Shown here: positions 18,483 to 28,342 of the stretch, in pieces | Position numbering within the stretch: the first letter of the stretch is position 1 | How the letters are laid out: each line of letters begins with the position of its first letter | Source of the DNA: Colwellia piezophila ATCC BAA-637 | GTDB lineage: Bacteria > Pseudomonadota > Gammaproteobacteria > Enterobacterales > Alteromonadaceae | DNA: 64,000 nucleotides | Reading direction: 5' to 3' | Assembly (NCBI RefSeq): GCF_000378625.1 | Contig: NZ_KB905169.1 | Coordinates: forward strand, 115,921-179,920 | Notes under the pieces: generated by a model | Databases searched by the model: none | Told to the model about the DNA's origin: nothing | Seen by the model: the letters and a program-made list of their open reading frames with translations, nothing else | Position numbers and translations under genes: made by a program

Positions 18483-20987
18483 TTATTTAGCCGTTAACTT
18501 AATTGGCTTGATATTAAGTTCCTTGCTATATGCACTCACAGTAATACTACCGATTTGTCCTTTTTTACTGCGGATAACAACTAACGCTTTACCATTAAAG
18601 GCACGACGATAATCAGCAACAAACGGCTCTATTGTTGCGGAGTCGCCATTACCTACAGCTATTATTTCTGCTGGACCTTCGACCTTAAAGTGAATTAAGT
18701 TATCGGCATCCGGAACAAAATGCCCCTCTTTATCCAATACATCTGCGGTGATAAAAGACAAATCATAACCATCAGCATCAATAATGCTTCTATCGGCGGT
18801 TAACTGTACTTGTGCAGGAATACCGGCGGTGTAAATTTGCTTTTCTGCAACCACTTTACCATCGTTATAGGCAACAACTTTAATATCACCTGCTTGATAT
18901 TTAACATCCCACTGAAGTCGATACGGCGAGTCAAAGTGTTTCATTTGTTTCTTATATCTAAGCGCAACGGGAATGCGAACCTTATCAACGCCCATTACTT
19001 TTATGCCATGAGATTTGCCATTAACAAATAACTCAACTTCTTCGGCATTGGAATAGGCAACAACAGGTATCGTTTGACCAACTCGATTTGGCCAATTCCA
19101 ATGTGGCAAAACATGCACCATAGGCTCGGTTGTCCAGCGACTTTGATACATATAAAAGCGGTCTTTAGGGAAACCGGCTAAATCTACCGCGCCAAATGAC
19201 GAGCTACGCGCTGGCCAATCTGCATTCCAATAAAATTTATTGCCGTGATCACGCCCACCATAAGGCGTAGGCTCACCTAAATAATCAAAGCCTGTCCAGA
19301 TATATTCGCCCATCACGCTTGGGTTTTTATCTAATTCATCCCATTCAATATCAGGGATATAAGCCCAGTAAGGTGCATAGTTGTCATAGCTGCTAACATA
19401 CTTAGATGGGTGTTTTTCGAGTGGTTTAACCGGAAAATGATATTCGCCACGGGTACTAACAACAGACGAGGTTTCTGAACCTAATATAGGTTTTTCTGGA
19501 TATCTTTTGATAATGTCAGCATATTCGGTGGCTTTGTAATTAAGGCCGATAATATCTATTTCATCAGCTATTTTACTTTTGACAAAGGCTGGATAATCAC
19601 TTAGTCCAGCAGTGACTAACCGAGTAGGATCGGCTTTTTTCACTATACTGGTTAAGCGTTTTGCGTATTTCCAACCGTCCTTTTTCTTCTGCTCATAGAT
19701 TTCGTTACCAATACTCCACATAATCACTGAAGGATTGTTACGGTGAATCTTAATCATGTCGGTTAAGTCACGCTCAGACCATTCGTCATAGTATTTGTGA
19801 TAGCCGTTTACTACGGTATGTTTTGCTTTTTTCCAGGTATCAAAAGCTTCAAGTTGCAGTAGAATGCCCATTTTATCAGCCAGCTCAACTAACTCAGGTG
19901 ATGGTGGATTATGAGCAGTGCGTACTGAATTAACGCCCATGGCTTTCATAATCTCTAATTTTCGCTCAATTGCTCGCATGTTAGCAACTGCACCCAATGG
20001 TCCGTTATCATGGTGTAAACATACCCCTTGAATTTCAACTCTACGACCATTTAACCAGAAACCATCATCAACTTTATATTCTATGGTTCTTATACCAAGA
20101 GGCTGTGTTTCAGTGTCGATGACTTGCCCGTTTAGAATGATGTTACTGATCACTTGGTAACGATACGGATCGCTTGTATCCCATCGTCTTGGATTATTTA
20201 GCGTCAACTGGGCAGTAACCTGAGTCGTTTTTTTCGCCTTGCTCGTTACTTGTTGAGTCGTTTTAGCAACTTCTTTGCCATCAGCATCCGTAATAACAAA
20301 CTCAATTTTTAAGTCGTGATTATTTCCTTGGTTGCTTCCTTGGTTAAGTATATTTGTCTTAATTGAAACAGTCGCACTATTGTCATCTATTGTTGGAGTA
20401 CTAATTTGTGTTGACCAAGCCTCAATATGGATTGGGTTATTAAACTCTATCCAGGTATTGCGATAAATACCTGAGCCAGAGTACCAACGGGCTGCATAGT
20501 TTTCAGGTGCAACTTTTACCGCTATAACATTTTTCTCACCCGCAGCTTTTAAATATTGACTAATATCATATTGAAACCCTATGTAACCAAAGGGTCTTTC
20601 TCCAACCAAATGACCATTTACATAAACTTGGCTATTGGCCATTACCCCATCAAATCGAACTGAGACAACTTTGTTGCCACTCTCTTCGGGTATTACAAAG
20701 TGTTTACGATACCAAGCAGTGCCAAATACCGGTAAGCCACCGTTTCGGGCGCTATATTTTTTTGAAAATGGCCCTTCAATTGCCCAATCGTGAGGCAAGC
20801 TTAATTGACGCCATTTTTTATCATTGAAGTTTGCTTGTTCAGCACCCGGTAACTCACCTTTGGCAAAACGCCAATCATCATTAAAACTTTGTTTTTCCTG
20901 ACTAATAGTAAATTCATTAGCATTAGCCAATATACTGCCAGCAAAGGTTAAAATGGCCAATATTTTATGGACAAAATTTATTTTCAT
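18483..20987 (-). CDS. GH2 beta-galactosidase-family enzyme
   Basis: An 834-residue exported enzyme (signal peptide ending near LANANE). GH2 domains run in order: jelly-roll sugar-binding (about 30-190, RWYSGSGIYRNTW), Ig-like (195-300), TIM barrel (305-600), then C-terminal Ig-like domains (DUF4982-type, 640-830). MWSIGNEIYEQ has acid/base E429 and ILGSETSSVVSTRG has nucleophile E505. Family activities include beta-galactosidase, glucuronidase and mannosidase; in a galactan locus beta-galactosidase is the best guess. Its ATG overlaps the stop of the upstream sulfatase (ATGA), so translation is coupled. Confidence 0.9.
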   Translation of the reverse strand: MKINFVHKILAILTFAGSILANANEFTISQEKQSFNDDWRFAKGELPGAEQANFNDKKWRQLSLPHDWAIEGPFSKKYSARNGGLPVFGTAWYRKHFVIPEESGNKVVSVRFDGVMANSQVYVNGHLVGERPFGYIGFQYDISQYLKAAGEKNVIAVKVAPENYAARWYSGSGIYRNTWIEFNNPIHIEAWSTQISTPTIDDNSATVSIKTNILNQGSNQGNNHDLKIEFVITDADGKEVAKTTQQVTSKAKKTTQVTAQLTLNNPRRWDTSDPYRYQVISNIILNGQVIDTETQPLGIRTIEYKVDDGFWLNGRRVEIQGVCLHHDNGPLGAVANMRAIERKLEIMKAMGVNSVRTAHNPPSPELVELADKMGILLQLEAFDTWKKAKHTVVNGYHKYYDEWSERDLTDMIKIHRNNPSVIMWSIGNEIYEQKKKDGWKYAKRLTSIVKKADPTRLVTAGLSDYPAFVKSKIADEIDIIGLNYKATEYADIIKRYPEKPILGSETSSVVSTRGEYHFPVKPLEKHPSKYVSSYDNYAPYWAYIPDIEWDELDKNPSVMGEYIWTGFDYLGEPTPYGGRDHGNKFYWNADWPARSSSFGAVDLAGFPKDRFYMYQSRWTTEPMVHVLPHWNWPNRVGQTIPVVAYSNAEEVELFVNGKSHGIKVMGVDKVRIPVALRYKKQMKHFDSPYRLQWDVKYQAGDIKVVAYNDGKVVAEKQIYTAGIPAQVQLTADRSIIDADGYDLSFITADVLDKEGHFVPDADNLIHFKVEGPAEIIAVGNGDSATIEPFVADYRRAFNGKALVVIRSKKGQIGSITVSAYSKELNIKPIKLTAK

Positions 20988-22495
20988 TTTTTATTACTCT
21001 TATTTTTATACGGGTTAGGTAATTTTTTTAAGGTGAATTCTGGGTGATAAGTTCGAGCCGAAGCCATTTTTTCAAATAAGTCCCCAACAATTTTTGGATT
21101 CGCTTCGGCAATATTGTTGGCTTCAGATAGATCTTTGGATAAGTCGTAAAGTTCAATCGGTTTTTTAAAGCGTTTAACCAACTTCCAATCGCCCTGTCGA
21201 ACAGCCTGCAATGGACCTCTTTTCTCATTGAATTCCCAATACAGAAACTCATGTTTCGCTTGTTCTTTATCCCCTAACAAAGCTTTGGTCATTGAAATAC
21301 CATCAGTTGGTGGGCATTGTTTACCCCCGGCTAAATCACAAAATGTTGGCATCATGTCCCAAAAAGCAGAAATGTGATCTGAAGTACTATTCGCTTTTAT
21401 TTTATTTGGCCATTTAGCAATAAAGGGAATACGAATTCCACCTTCATATAAATCTCTTTTACTGCCACGAAGCTCGCCATTACTATTGAAGAAACCTCTA
21501 TCATACTCATGACCATTATCACTGGTGAAAATCACCAAGGTGTTATCTTCAAGCCCTTGCATTTTGAGAGTTTTAAGCAACTGGCCAATATCTCTATCGA
21601 GTCGAGAAACCATACCTGCATAAGTTGTATTTCCCTCAGTATCATTACGATAATGCCCTTGAGTATCCATCTTACGGGTTGGCCAGCCTAAATCTAAATA
21701 TTGCTGCTTAGAGTCATTAGGAACAGTTAACGCTAAGTGTGGAATGGTATAGGCTAGATAAAGAAAAAATGGCTGTTCATCAGTTTGCTGTTCAACGTAT
21801 TCAATGGCTTTACTGGTGAATAAATCATGGGTATAAATTCCCTTATTATTCATATAATCATTGTCTTTTAGCTCAAAGGCTTGGTTGTTTTCAAACAATC
21901 TGTGCCAGTAATAATAATGGGCATCTAAGTGCCCTTTTAAGCCATAAAAATAATCAAAACCTTGTTGGTTTGGCATAGCGGGTAAGTGTTTGCCATTTTC
22001 CTCTTTACTTTCTGATAGCCCCCATTTACCGATAGCCGCTGTTTTGTAACCATTGGCTTTTAACATTTCTGCTATAGTGACATCCTCTGGTTTTAAATCG
22101 ACCGGTTTGCCACTATTGGTCCACACAGGGTTGCCTCGAATAGGACTATGACCGCTGTGTAAACCAGTCAATAAACTTGCTCTTGATGGGCCACAAACTG
22201 TTGAGCCTGCATAATGCTGAGTAAAGCGCATGCCTTGTGTTGCTAACTTATCAATATTTGGCGTCTTAATTTTCGTTTGACCGTAAGCACCTAAATCACC
22301 ATAGCCCATATCATCTGCCATGATATAAATAATGTTTGGTCGAAGTGCCGCAATATTAGCTGGTTCAACTTGCAGTGATTCATGTTTAATAGAACCATCA
22401 GGCTCAATCATTGGGGAATTACAACCGGTAAATAAACTAACAAAACTTAATCCTAAAGTGAGTTTCAATAACGATGTAGATTTTAATTGAGTCAT
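20984..22495 (-). CDS. S1-family sulfatase, lipoprotein
   Basis: Lipoprotein signal (LSFVSLFTGC). The start block PNIIYIMADDMGYGDLGAYG is followed by VCGPSRASLLTG (C101, formylglycine site) and FTSDNGHEYDRGFF. It is most like the arylsulfatase A group and close in sequence to the sulfatase at 26684-28261. It probably sits on the periplasmic or outer membrane face and desulfates oligosaccharides before GH2 action. Its stop overlaps the start of GH2 by four bases. A LacI-type operator lies about 140 bp upstream (22636-22650). Confidence 0.92.
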   Translation of the reverse strand: MTQLKSTSLLKLTLGLSFVSLFTGCNSPMIEPDGSIKHESLQVEPANIAALRPNIIYIMADDMGYGDLGAYGQTKIKTPNIDKLATQGMRFTQHYAGSTVCGPSRASLLTGLHSGHSPIRGNPVWTNSGKPVDLKPEDVTIAEMLKANGYKTAAIGKWGLSESKEENGKHLPAMPNQQGFDYFYGLKGHLDAHYYYWHRLFENNQAFELKDNDYMNNKGIYTHDLFTSKAIEYVEQQTDEQPFFLYLAYTIPHLALTVPNDSKQQYLDLGWPTRKMDTQGHYRNDTEGNTTYAGMVSRLDRDIGQLLKTLKMQGLEDNTLVIFTSDNGHEYDRGFFNSNGELRGSKRDLYEGGIRIPFIAKWPNKIKANSTSDHISAFWDMMPTFCDLAGGKQCPPTDGISMTKALLGDKEQAKHEFLYWEFNEKRGPLQAVRQGDWKLVKRFKKPIELYDLSKDLSEANNIAEANPKIVGDLFEKMASARTYHPEFTLKKLPNPYKNKSNKK

Positions 22496-22635
22496 GCTGC
22501 TATTTTCCCTGCTAAGTTTTACACTAAGAATTCAGCCGTATCCCTGTTGAAACAACATAAAGTATGGCTTAGGCTCAAAATTATTTTGGCAAATTTAATT
22601 TTATTGTATTGATAATACTTGATAGTAAAGAAAAA

Positions 22636-22650
22636 GGAAAACGTTACCAC
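22636..22650 (-). promoter_or_regulatory. LacI-family operator 1 (upstream of sulfatase-GH2)
   Basis: GGAAAACGTTACCAC, one of three 15-mers differing only at positions 3-4. Central CG with a strong right half (CGTTACCAC) is typical of LacI-family operators. It lies 141 bp upstream of the sulfatase start on the minus strand. Confidence 0.7.
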
Positions 22651-22727
22651 TTATATTTACAGTTCTTTACGATGACCCCAATAACTATGGGAGAGGTATC
22701 GTTATCAAGTATTTAGGTGAAAGGGGG

Positions 22728-24098
22728 TTACAATGTGGGATGTTTTTTCTGGTAATTGGTTAAGATGAACACGGCAATAACACTGGGTATGATGGTGCCA
22801 AAAGTTAATATGAGTTTCATCCATATTAAAGAATCAAGAGATTGGCTACTACCGAGATTAGCATCGAAACCAATGATATTTAAAGTGAGACCGCTGATTA
22901 GAAGTGCAAACATAATGCTCAGGGCAACGATCCAATGATGTAGCGCAGCAAACCCCCCTGCCCGACAAACCTTGTTTTTTTCACGATCTTTATCACTAGC
23001 CTCAGCAACTATTGCTGGAATGATAATAGTCATTGATGTCCAAATAGCAGAGCAAAAAATAGGGTCAAGTAATAACAACCACTGCACACCTGGAGTATAT
23101 ATAAACCATTTACCGATTCCACCAACAGCAGTCATCATAAAAATTAGCTTAAGTGCCTTTAGCTTGCCAAGCTTTCTTGATAACCAGGATACAATGGGAA
23201 TATAGATAGCTGCTATGATGGCGTATCCCATAGAAAGCACAGCTTTCCATACCGCCCCCTCTTTAATATCACCATCAAACATATAATAAACTAAGACATA
23301 ATAATCCATTTTTGCAGCATAGGCAGCCAAACCAACTTGAATAAAGACAGTAACAAATACTAAGCGCATTAAAGGTTCGCTAATAATGGTACGAATATTT
23401 TCTTTAATAGACAGTTTATTTATCGACCTTTGTCTCAATTCAGTTGATTGGTCTTTTATCAGTATGGCCGGCAACATGCCAATAAAACCGATGATGACAA
23501 TAGCAATAAACCAACCAACGACTTTGATGCCGAAAAAGATGCTAGTGAATATCGACAATGTTGCTAATGGATATAGCCATTGAATACTCAAGGAAGCTAA
23601 TTTGATGAAATACGAATTCATTTCCATCACTTTTATTCTCTTATGACTATCAAAGGTGATCTCATAAGATAAAGAAGTCAACGGAACCGTATAAAATGTA
23701 GAAACGGTGTAAAATAGTAATGAAAAAATGAAAAAATACAGCAACTGTGCATTCGTTGACCAATGCTCAGGAACCATCCACATTAAGCCAAAAATTAACG
23801 CACTCAACCAAGCAGAAATAAAAATAAAGGGACGTCGTCGACCGAATTTACTTGAAAAATTATCGGATAAGTGACCTACCCAAGGAGCTAAAAAAGCAGA
23901 AAAAATAATAGGTATGGTTAAAGCGATACTGAAGAGGAAAGGATCGACACCAAGTGTCATTTGATAAAATGGAATCGCGAGGGCTTCACTTACCTTGTCT
24001 AGAAATACGATACAAAAGAAGCCAGCTCCTAAGGCAAGTTTATTAACAAACGTAGGATTATTACTGGCTATTGCCTTTTCACTGTTAAGGTGTGACAT
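22728..24098 (-). CDS. GPH-type MFS sugar symporter
   Basis: The start MSHLNSEKAIASNN at 24098 is chosen because the longer frame (from 24203) would overlap the lacI gene by 98 bp; 7 bp separate it from the lacI stop. About 456 residues with 11-12 hydrophobic helices. The first block (FLDKVSEALAIPFYQMTLGVDPF) and the loop VGHLSDNFSSKFGRRRPFIF match glycoside-pentoside-hexuronide cation symporters and related sucrose/maltose carriers. It should carry mono- or disaccharide products across the inner membrane. It forms an operon with the regulator. Confidence 0.88.
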   Translation of the reverse strand: MSHLNSEKAIASNNPTFVNKLALGAGFFCIVFLDKVSEALAIPFYQMTLGVDPFLFSIALTIPIIFSAFLAPWVGHLSDNFSSKFGRRRPFIFISAWLSALIFGLMWMVPEHWSTNAQLLYFFIFSLLFYTVSTFYTVPLTSLSYEITFDSHKRIKVMEMNSYFIKLASLSIQWLYPLATLSIFTSIFFGIKVVGWFIAIVIIGFIGMLPAILIKDQSTELRQRSINKLSIKENIRTIISEPLMRLVFVTVFIQVGLAAYAAKMDYYVLVYYMFDGDIKEGAVWKAVLSMGYAIIAAIYIPIVSWLSRKLGKLKALKLIFMMTAVGGIGKWFIYTPGVQWLLLLDPIFCSAIWTSMTIIIPAIVAEASDKDREKNKVCRAGGFAALHHWIVALSIMFALLISGLTLNIIGFDANLGSSQSLDSLIWMKLILTFGTIIPSVIAVFILTNYQKKHPTL

Positions 24099-24105
24099 GT
24101 TAATT

Positions 24106-25116
24106 TTATAGGGTTGAAACGTTACTAACAGAGTCTCTTTCAATAAGGTGTGGCATAAATAAATGCGTTTTCCCTGATGAGCTTTCATTATCTGACAATT
24201 CAATGGCTAAATTAGCGGCATAATGCGCCATCTCCCTTACAGGATAATGCATCGTGGTCAGTTCAGGAATACAAGCAACAGAAATAAGTAAATCATCAAA
24301 TCCTACTACTGAAATATCTTGTGGTACACGTATTCCGCGCGAGTGAAGTTCATGGACAATACCTACAGCCATATTGTCGTTATAAGCTAATATCGCAGTA
24401 AATTTTTTACCTGCATCTAATAACGCACTAACCCCTTCTTTACCACCGGCCAAATCGGCGGTAGTGCCATAGCCAATAAGTGTGTTGTCTAATTGCAAGC
24501 CAGCATTACTTATTGCCGTTCGAACACCATCCAACCGCACTTGAGCATCAGGGTTGATGTTTTTACGACTAACAATTGCAATATTAGTATGACCATTACT
24601 AACAAGATGTTTTGTTGCTTCTTGTGCCCCCATATTATTATCAAGCCAAACACAGCGATGGGCAATTTTTGCTATTAAACGATTAACAAACACTAAGCCA
24701 GGTATTTTTTCGGCAAGATCACACAAGGTATCATCACTGCAATGCATACTATGAAAAACAATGGCACCACATCGATGTTGTACCAAAGAATCTATTGCAT
24801 CAAGCTCAGCTTTTTCACTACCATAAGCATTACTAATTAATACGCGATAGTGATTTTCTTTGGTTGCTTCTTCAGCCCCACAAGCAAGTGTGCCGAAAAA
24901 AGGCATTGAAACAAGAGGAATAACAACACCGAGTGAATTAGATTTTTTACTTACCAGTGCCTGAGCATTAATGTTAGGGCGATAACCTAACTCATCAATC
25001 ACTTTTTGCACTTTGGCTCGGCAAACTTTTCCGACCTTACCTTGCTTGCGAACAACACGAGATACCGTTGAGGTAGAGACACCTGCAACACGCGCAACAT
25101 CTTTAATTGTGACCAT
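24106..25116 (-). CDS. LacI-family transcriptional regulator
   Basis: N-terminal helix-turn-helix MVTIKDVARVAGVSTSTVSR, hinge helix NINAQALVSKKSNSLGVV, then a periplasmic-binding-protein-like effector domain (336 residues, normal length; VSVVGFDDLL near the C-terminus). It probably represses the surrounding catabolic genes until a sugar binds. Three near-identical operator-like 15-mers (22636, 25233, 34195) are the obvious targets, one upstream of itself, so autoregulation is likely. It is co-transcribed with the symporter. Confidence 0.93.
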   Translation of the reverse strand: MVTIKDVARVAGVSTSTVSRVVRKQGKVGKVCRAKVQKVIDELGYRPNINAQALVSKKSNSLGVVIPLVSMPFFGTLACGAEEATKENHYRVLISNAYGSEKAELDAIDSLVQHRCGAIVFHSMHCSDDTLCDLAEKIPGLVFVNRLIAKIAHRCVWLDNNMGAQEATKHLVSNGHTNIAIVSRKNINPDAQVRLDGVRTAISNAGLQLDNTLIGYGTTADLAGGKEGVSALLDAGKKFTAILAYNDNMAVGIVHELHSRGIRVPQDISVVGFDDLLISVACIPELTTMHYPVREMAHYAANLAIELSDNESSSGKTHLFMPHLIERDSVSNVSTL

Positions 25117-25232
25117 ATTTCATTCCATTGCTTCGAGCATTCCAATCAATATAAAACCGATTATTAAACTTAATGCACCTTTACAATACATTAACTTTTT
25201 GCTCACATTTAATTTACGAGGGAGAATATTAA

Positions 25233-25247
25233 GGTGAACGTTACCAC
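25233..25247 (-). promoter_or_regulatory. LacI-family operator 2 (upstream of lacI-MFS)
   Basis: GGTGAACGTTACCAC, 117 bp upstream of the lacI start; same right half CGTTACCAC as the other two sites. Suggests autoregulation. Confidence 0.7.
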
Positions 25248-25311
25248 ATTAACATGAATATTACTATTTATGTCTTAATTTAAAGGCATAAATAGTATGT
25301 ATATCCAAGTA

Positions 25312-25624
25312 ATACCAAGTACATTAATTAATTGACCACTTAGCGAGAATTAAAAGGCATAGAGGCAAGGCATTGATTGAAGAGAATGGTTATTCAGGAG
25401 AATATGCTCCTGCATTCTCTAACAAGCTGCATCCATGCAGCGACCTTGTCGAAATCAATAACGACGCACGTAAGCCTTTTAAACTCGCCCTTTGGGAGTT
25501 TATTAGCAAACTAATAACGGCACAAAATTAAAGAAATATAGAATAACTATGTTTAAGTAACTTTACTTGTTCTAAGCTCGCTAATATAACTCTAAGTTGA
25601 TCAATATATTAGTGTAATTGGTAT
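25312..25624. mobile_element. MITE-like element 1 (313 bp, no ORF)
   Basis: The left end ATACCAAGTACATTAATTAA... (25312-25340) is the imperfect inverse of the right end at 25595-25624 (reads ATACCAATTACACTAATATA... on the minus strand). The interior has no coding sequence but has short palindromes (CTGCATCCATGCAG). It lies between the lacI promoter region and the 3' end of the EF-hand gene. The ends resemble those of element 36472-36633. Confidence 0.7.
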
Positions 25625-25693
25625 AACATGAAGATGCAGAATTCAGCTAGGATGAAATGATAACAGGGTTGCAATAGTATAAATATTAGTCTC

Positions 25694-25780
25694 TTATTGG
25701 ACATTATGTATAACCCTATTACGTCATATTAAGTTTTAATGACAATGGTAAGGGCTTATGATTTAACAATGTCCGATAAG
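25694..25780. repeat. Spaced inverted repeat downstream of the EF-hand/thioredoxin gene
   Basis: CTTATTGGACATT (25694-25706) and AATGTCCGATAAG (25768-25780) are inverse with one mismatch and 61 bp apart, close to the 3' end of the minus-strand gene. Role unknown; perhaps an old element end or transcription stop. The remainder of 25625-25797 shows nothing. Confidence 0.4.
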
Positions 25781-25797
25781 GATTTCTCAAGATATTC

Positions 25798-26631
25798 TTA
25801 TGTTGATAGTTCCTTTTTCAACACGTCAATAATGGCATTTATCGGGGTTTTATTATACTTACTATCGATAAATAGCACTTTACCCGTCTTACCAATGATA
25901 AATAAATTGGGTGCCTTTTCAACACCATATTTTTTACCTATCTTGCCACGTTTATCATGGGTTAACGTCAAATTCAATTCAGCTAACTGTGCTTTTAACT
26001 TATTGTATGAACGATGACTTTCTTTATAATTAATTGCTACAACCTCTAATAAGTCGTTGCCCACTTTATTCTGTAGGTTTTGTAAAGTAGATAACTCATT
26101 TTTACAGGGCTTACACCATGAAACCCAAAATGAAACAACAACAATTTTTCCTTTAAGCTCATCAATATTAACTTCGTCGCCATTTGTATCCGTACCCAAA
26201 TAATTAGGTGCGACATCACCAATAGTCAATACAGAATTAGACGTCTTATACGCAGGCGGGTTATTTTTAGGCGTTTTCGCAACAGGTGTATCACTTGCAG
26301 GAGATGTATTTAACGCGGCACTTTTTTTAACAGCGGCACTCTTTTGCATCGCAGTAACAAATTCTTCTAAGCTAACTATATTGTCATGATTGCTATCATA
26401 ACTTCTGAATTTTTTGTTAGTGTTTTTTCTCTGTTTCTCTTCACTGTAACCGGCTTTTGTCATCCAATCTCTAGTCGTGTCGCGAAACTCAATATTATCT
26501 AAACCCTGGTCATTATTAGCATCTATCTCATTGAACCGAGCTTGCTCCCACTCTTGGATTACCAAGTCAGCAGCTTGAACATAATGACTTGCCGCTAATA
26601 ATACTAGGGTGAATGCTAGTAATTTATTCAT
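25798..26631 (-). CDS. Exported EF-hand plus thioredoxin-like (TlpA/redoxin) protein
   Basis: Start at 26631 (MNKLLAFTLVLLAASHYVQA, signal peptide); an ATG at 26643 is also possible. Two EF-hand loops (D37-E48 DANNDQGLDNIE; D79-E90 DSNHDNIVSLEE) would bind calcium. An Ala/Pro/Thr-rich linker (about 95-130) leads to a TlpA-like thioredoxin domain (135-277) with WCKPC (C173, C176) and the cis-Pro region EKAPNLFII. It likely acts as a periplasmic thiol-disulfide reductase or redox chaperone whose docking is calcium-linked. It is last in the minus-strand unit TonB receptor-GH2-sulfatase. A role in keeping sulfatase cysteines or disulfides correct is inference. Confidence 0.85.
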   Translation of the reverse strand: MNKLLAFTLVLLAASHYVQAADLVIQEWEQARFNEIDANNDQGLDNIEFRDTTRDWMTKAGYSEEKQRKNTNKKFRSYDSNHDNIVSLEEFVTAMQKSAAVKKSAALNTSPASDTPVAKTPKNNPPAYKTSNSVLTIGDVAPNYLGTDTNGDEVNIDELKGKIVVVSFWVSWCKPCKNELSTLQNLQNKVGNDLLEVVAINYKESHRSYNKLKAQLAELNLTLTHDKRGKIGKKYGVEKAPNLFIIGKTGKVLFIDSKYNKTPINAIIDVLKKELST

Positions 26632-26683
26632 CTTAATAATCATATGATTATATCTAACCTCTTTTCATTTAAGTCTATTAGAA

Positions 26684-28261
26684 TTAATTAGCCTTCGGCC
26701 AATAATCAAAGTTCCAAGCATCAATATCAGCCTGAGTACGAGAGCCTTTCATAAGCTCATCCATTTTTTCAATCATTTTTGGATGTAAATTAGCTATGTT
26801 AGTCTGCTCTTCTTTGTCAACAGCTAAGTTATAAAGCTCAATGGGCGGGTTGCTTCGGTTGTTTTTGTTGTATAAACGAACTGCCTTCCAGTGACCTTTA
26901 TCATCATCTAATCGAATCGCTTGAGCATGCTCACCATTATTATTGTGAAACTCCCAATATAAATGATGATGTTTTTCTTGTTTACCTGTTGCCAGTAAAG
27001 TCGGTAATAATGAAATGCCATCGGTATCTGAGGGAGATTTAACTTCAGCTAAATCAGCCAATGTTGGCATAATATCCCAAAAGGCAGAAACATGTGCAGA
27101 GCTTGAGTTTTCAGCTATTTTCCCTGGCCACCAAGCTATTGTTGGCATACGTATGCCTCCTTCGTATAAATCTCGTTTGTAACCGCGATTATCACCATTA
27201 CTATTAAAGAATTCTAAATCGGCACCACCTTCCCAAGAAGGGCCATTATCACTACTAAACATTACTAAGGTATTTTTGTCTAAACCTAATGATTTAAGTT
27301 TTGCAAACAGTTTACCAATGCTTGTATCTATGTGCGTAATCATCGCAGCTCTAGTTGCTTTAGGCTTTAACACCGGCAAATATCCACCTGCGGTAGGTGT
27401 TTCTTCAAACTGTTTTTTATCGTAAGCCTTAACGTCTTCAGCTGGCGCTTGCAGTGCTGCATGCGGCGCGGCAAAAGACAGGTATAAGAAAAACGGCTTG
27501 TTTTTATTCTCTTCTACATACCGAAGTGCTTCATCTGCGATGCGTTGTTGGGCAAAATCTTCACGTTTATAGGGTAAGTAACTTTTCGGATCACTGGCAT
27601 CCACACCTTCTGGCAATGCTTGATGTACATCTAGATATTCATTGTTTAATGGGAAACGTTGTTCATTTTTCCATAGGTGAGTAGGATAATGGTTGTGTGC
27701 TTGTTTTTGATCTAAGTAGCCAAAAAAGTAATCAAAGCCTTGTTTATTTGGCGTTCCATAAGAGCCAGGACCACCTAAGCCCCACTTGCCAATTAATGCG
27801 GTTTCATAACCAGCCTTTTGCATTAAAGTGCCAATGGTTTGGGTACCCGGACGAAGTGGCATTTGCCCCCATTCTTCTTCATCTAAGAAACTACCTAGCT
27901 CGAAGTTACCTCTAATTTGCACAGTACCTGGTTGTTTACCCGTTACTAATGACGCTCGAGACGGCGCACATACCGTACTACCGGCATAATGTTGGGTTAA
28001 ACGCATGCCTTGTTGCGCCATTTTATCTAAGCTGGGAGTGTCAATATGTTGTTGACCGAATGCTCCAATGTCGCCATAACCTAGATCATCCGCCAAGATA
28101 TATATAATATTCGGACGGGTATCTGTGCGAGTAAGCACTGAATTTGTTTGTTTTTCAACGGTAGTCACTTGTTTGTTATTTTCACTACAGCCAGATGTCA
28201 TCAGTGACATGGTACCAATGGCTATCAAAGCCGCTAATTTATTCTTATTATATTTATTCAT
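26684..28261 (-). CDS. S1-family sulfatase, lipoprotein
   Basis: Start at 28261 (MNKYNKN...) preferred; the upstream ATG at 28273 has no ribosome site. Lipoprotein signal GTMSLMTSGC. PNIIYILADDLGYGDIGAFG, then VCAPSRASLVTG (C98, formylglycine) and FSSDNGPSWEGG. Closely parallels the sulfatase at 20984 (same HYAGSTVC and IRGN blocks), so both probably belong to one S1 subfamily and arose by duplication. It sits directly behind a GH2 gene, as its relative sits directly before one. Confidence 0.92.
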   Translation of the reverse strand: MNKYNKNKLAALIAIGTMSLMTSGCSENNKQVTTVEKQTNSVLTRTDTRPNIIYILADDLGYGDIGAFGQQHIDTPSLDKMAQQGMRLTQHYAGSTVCAPSRASLVTGKQPGTVQIRGNFELGSFLDEEEWGQMPLRPGTQTIGTLMQKAGYETALIGKWGLGGPGSYGTPNKQGFDYFFGYLDQKQAHNHYPTHLWKNEQRFPLNNEYLDVHQALPEGVDASDPKSYLPYKREDFAQQRIADEALRYVEENKNKPFFLYLSFAAPHAALQAPAEDVKAYDKKQFEETPTAGGYLPVLKPKATRAAMITHIDTSIGKLFAKLKSLGLDKNTLVMFSSDNGPSWEGGADLEFFNSNGDNRGYKRDLYEGGIRMPTIAWWPGKIAENSSSAHVSAFWDIMPTLADLAEVKSPSDTDGISLLPTLLATGKQEKHHHLYWEFHNNNGEHAQAIRLDDDKGHWKAVRLYNKNNRSNPPIELYNLAVDKEEQTNIANLHPKMIEKMDELMKGSRTQADIDAWNFDYWPKAN

Positions 28262-28342
28262 AATTTTTCTCATTGATTAATTAAATCCAACGGGTTATTT
28301 GGTTCTTTATTCAACTTTAGATTCTATTTTTTATACGTGTTT

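Noticed and set aside
24099..24203. Longer start for the MFS gene
   Set aside because: It would overlap the lacI coding region by 98 bp and adds a non-membrane leader that does not look like a transporter N-terminus.
25312..25624. Riboswitch or small RNA upstream of lacI
   Set aside because: The structured region has terminal inverted repeats like other elements here and lies beyond the operator, which fits a MITE better.
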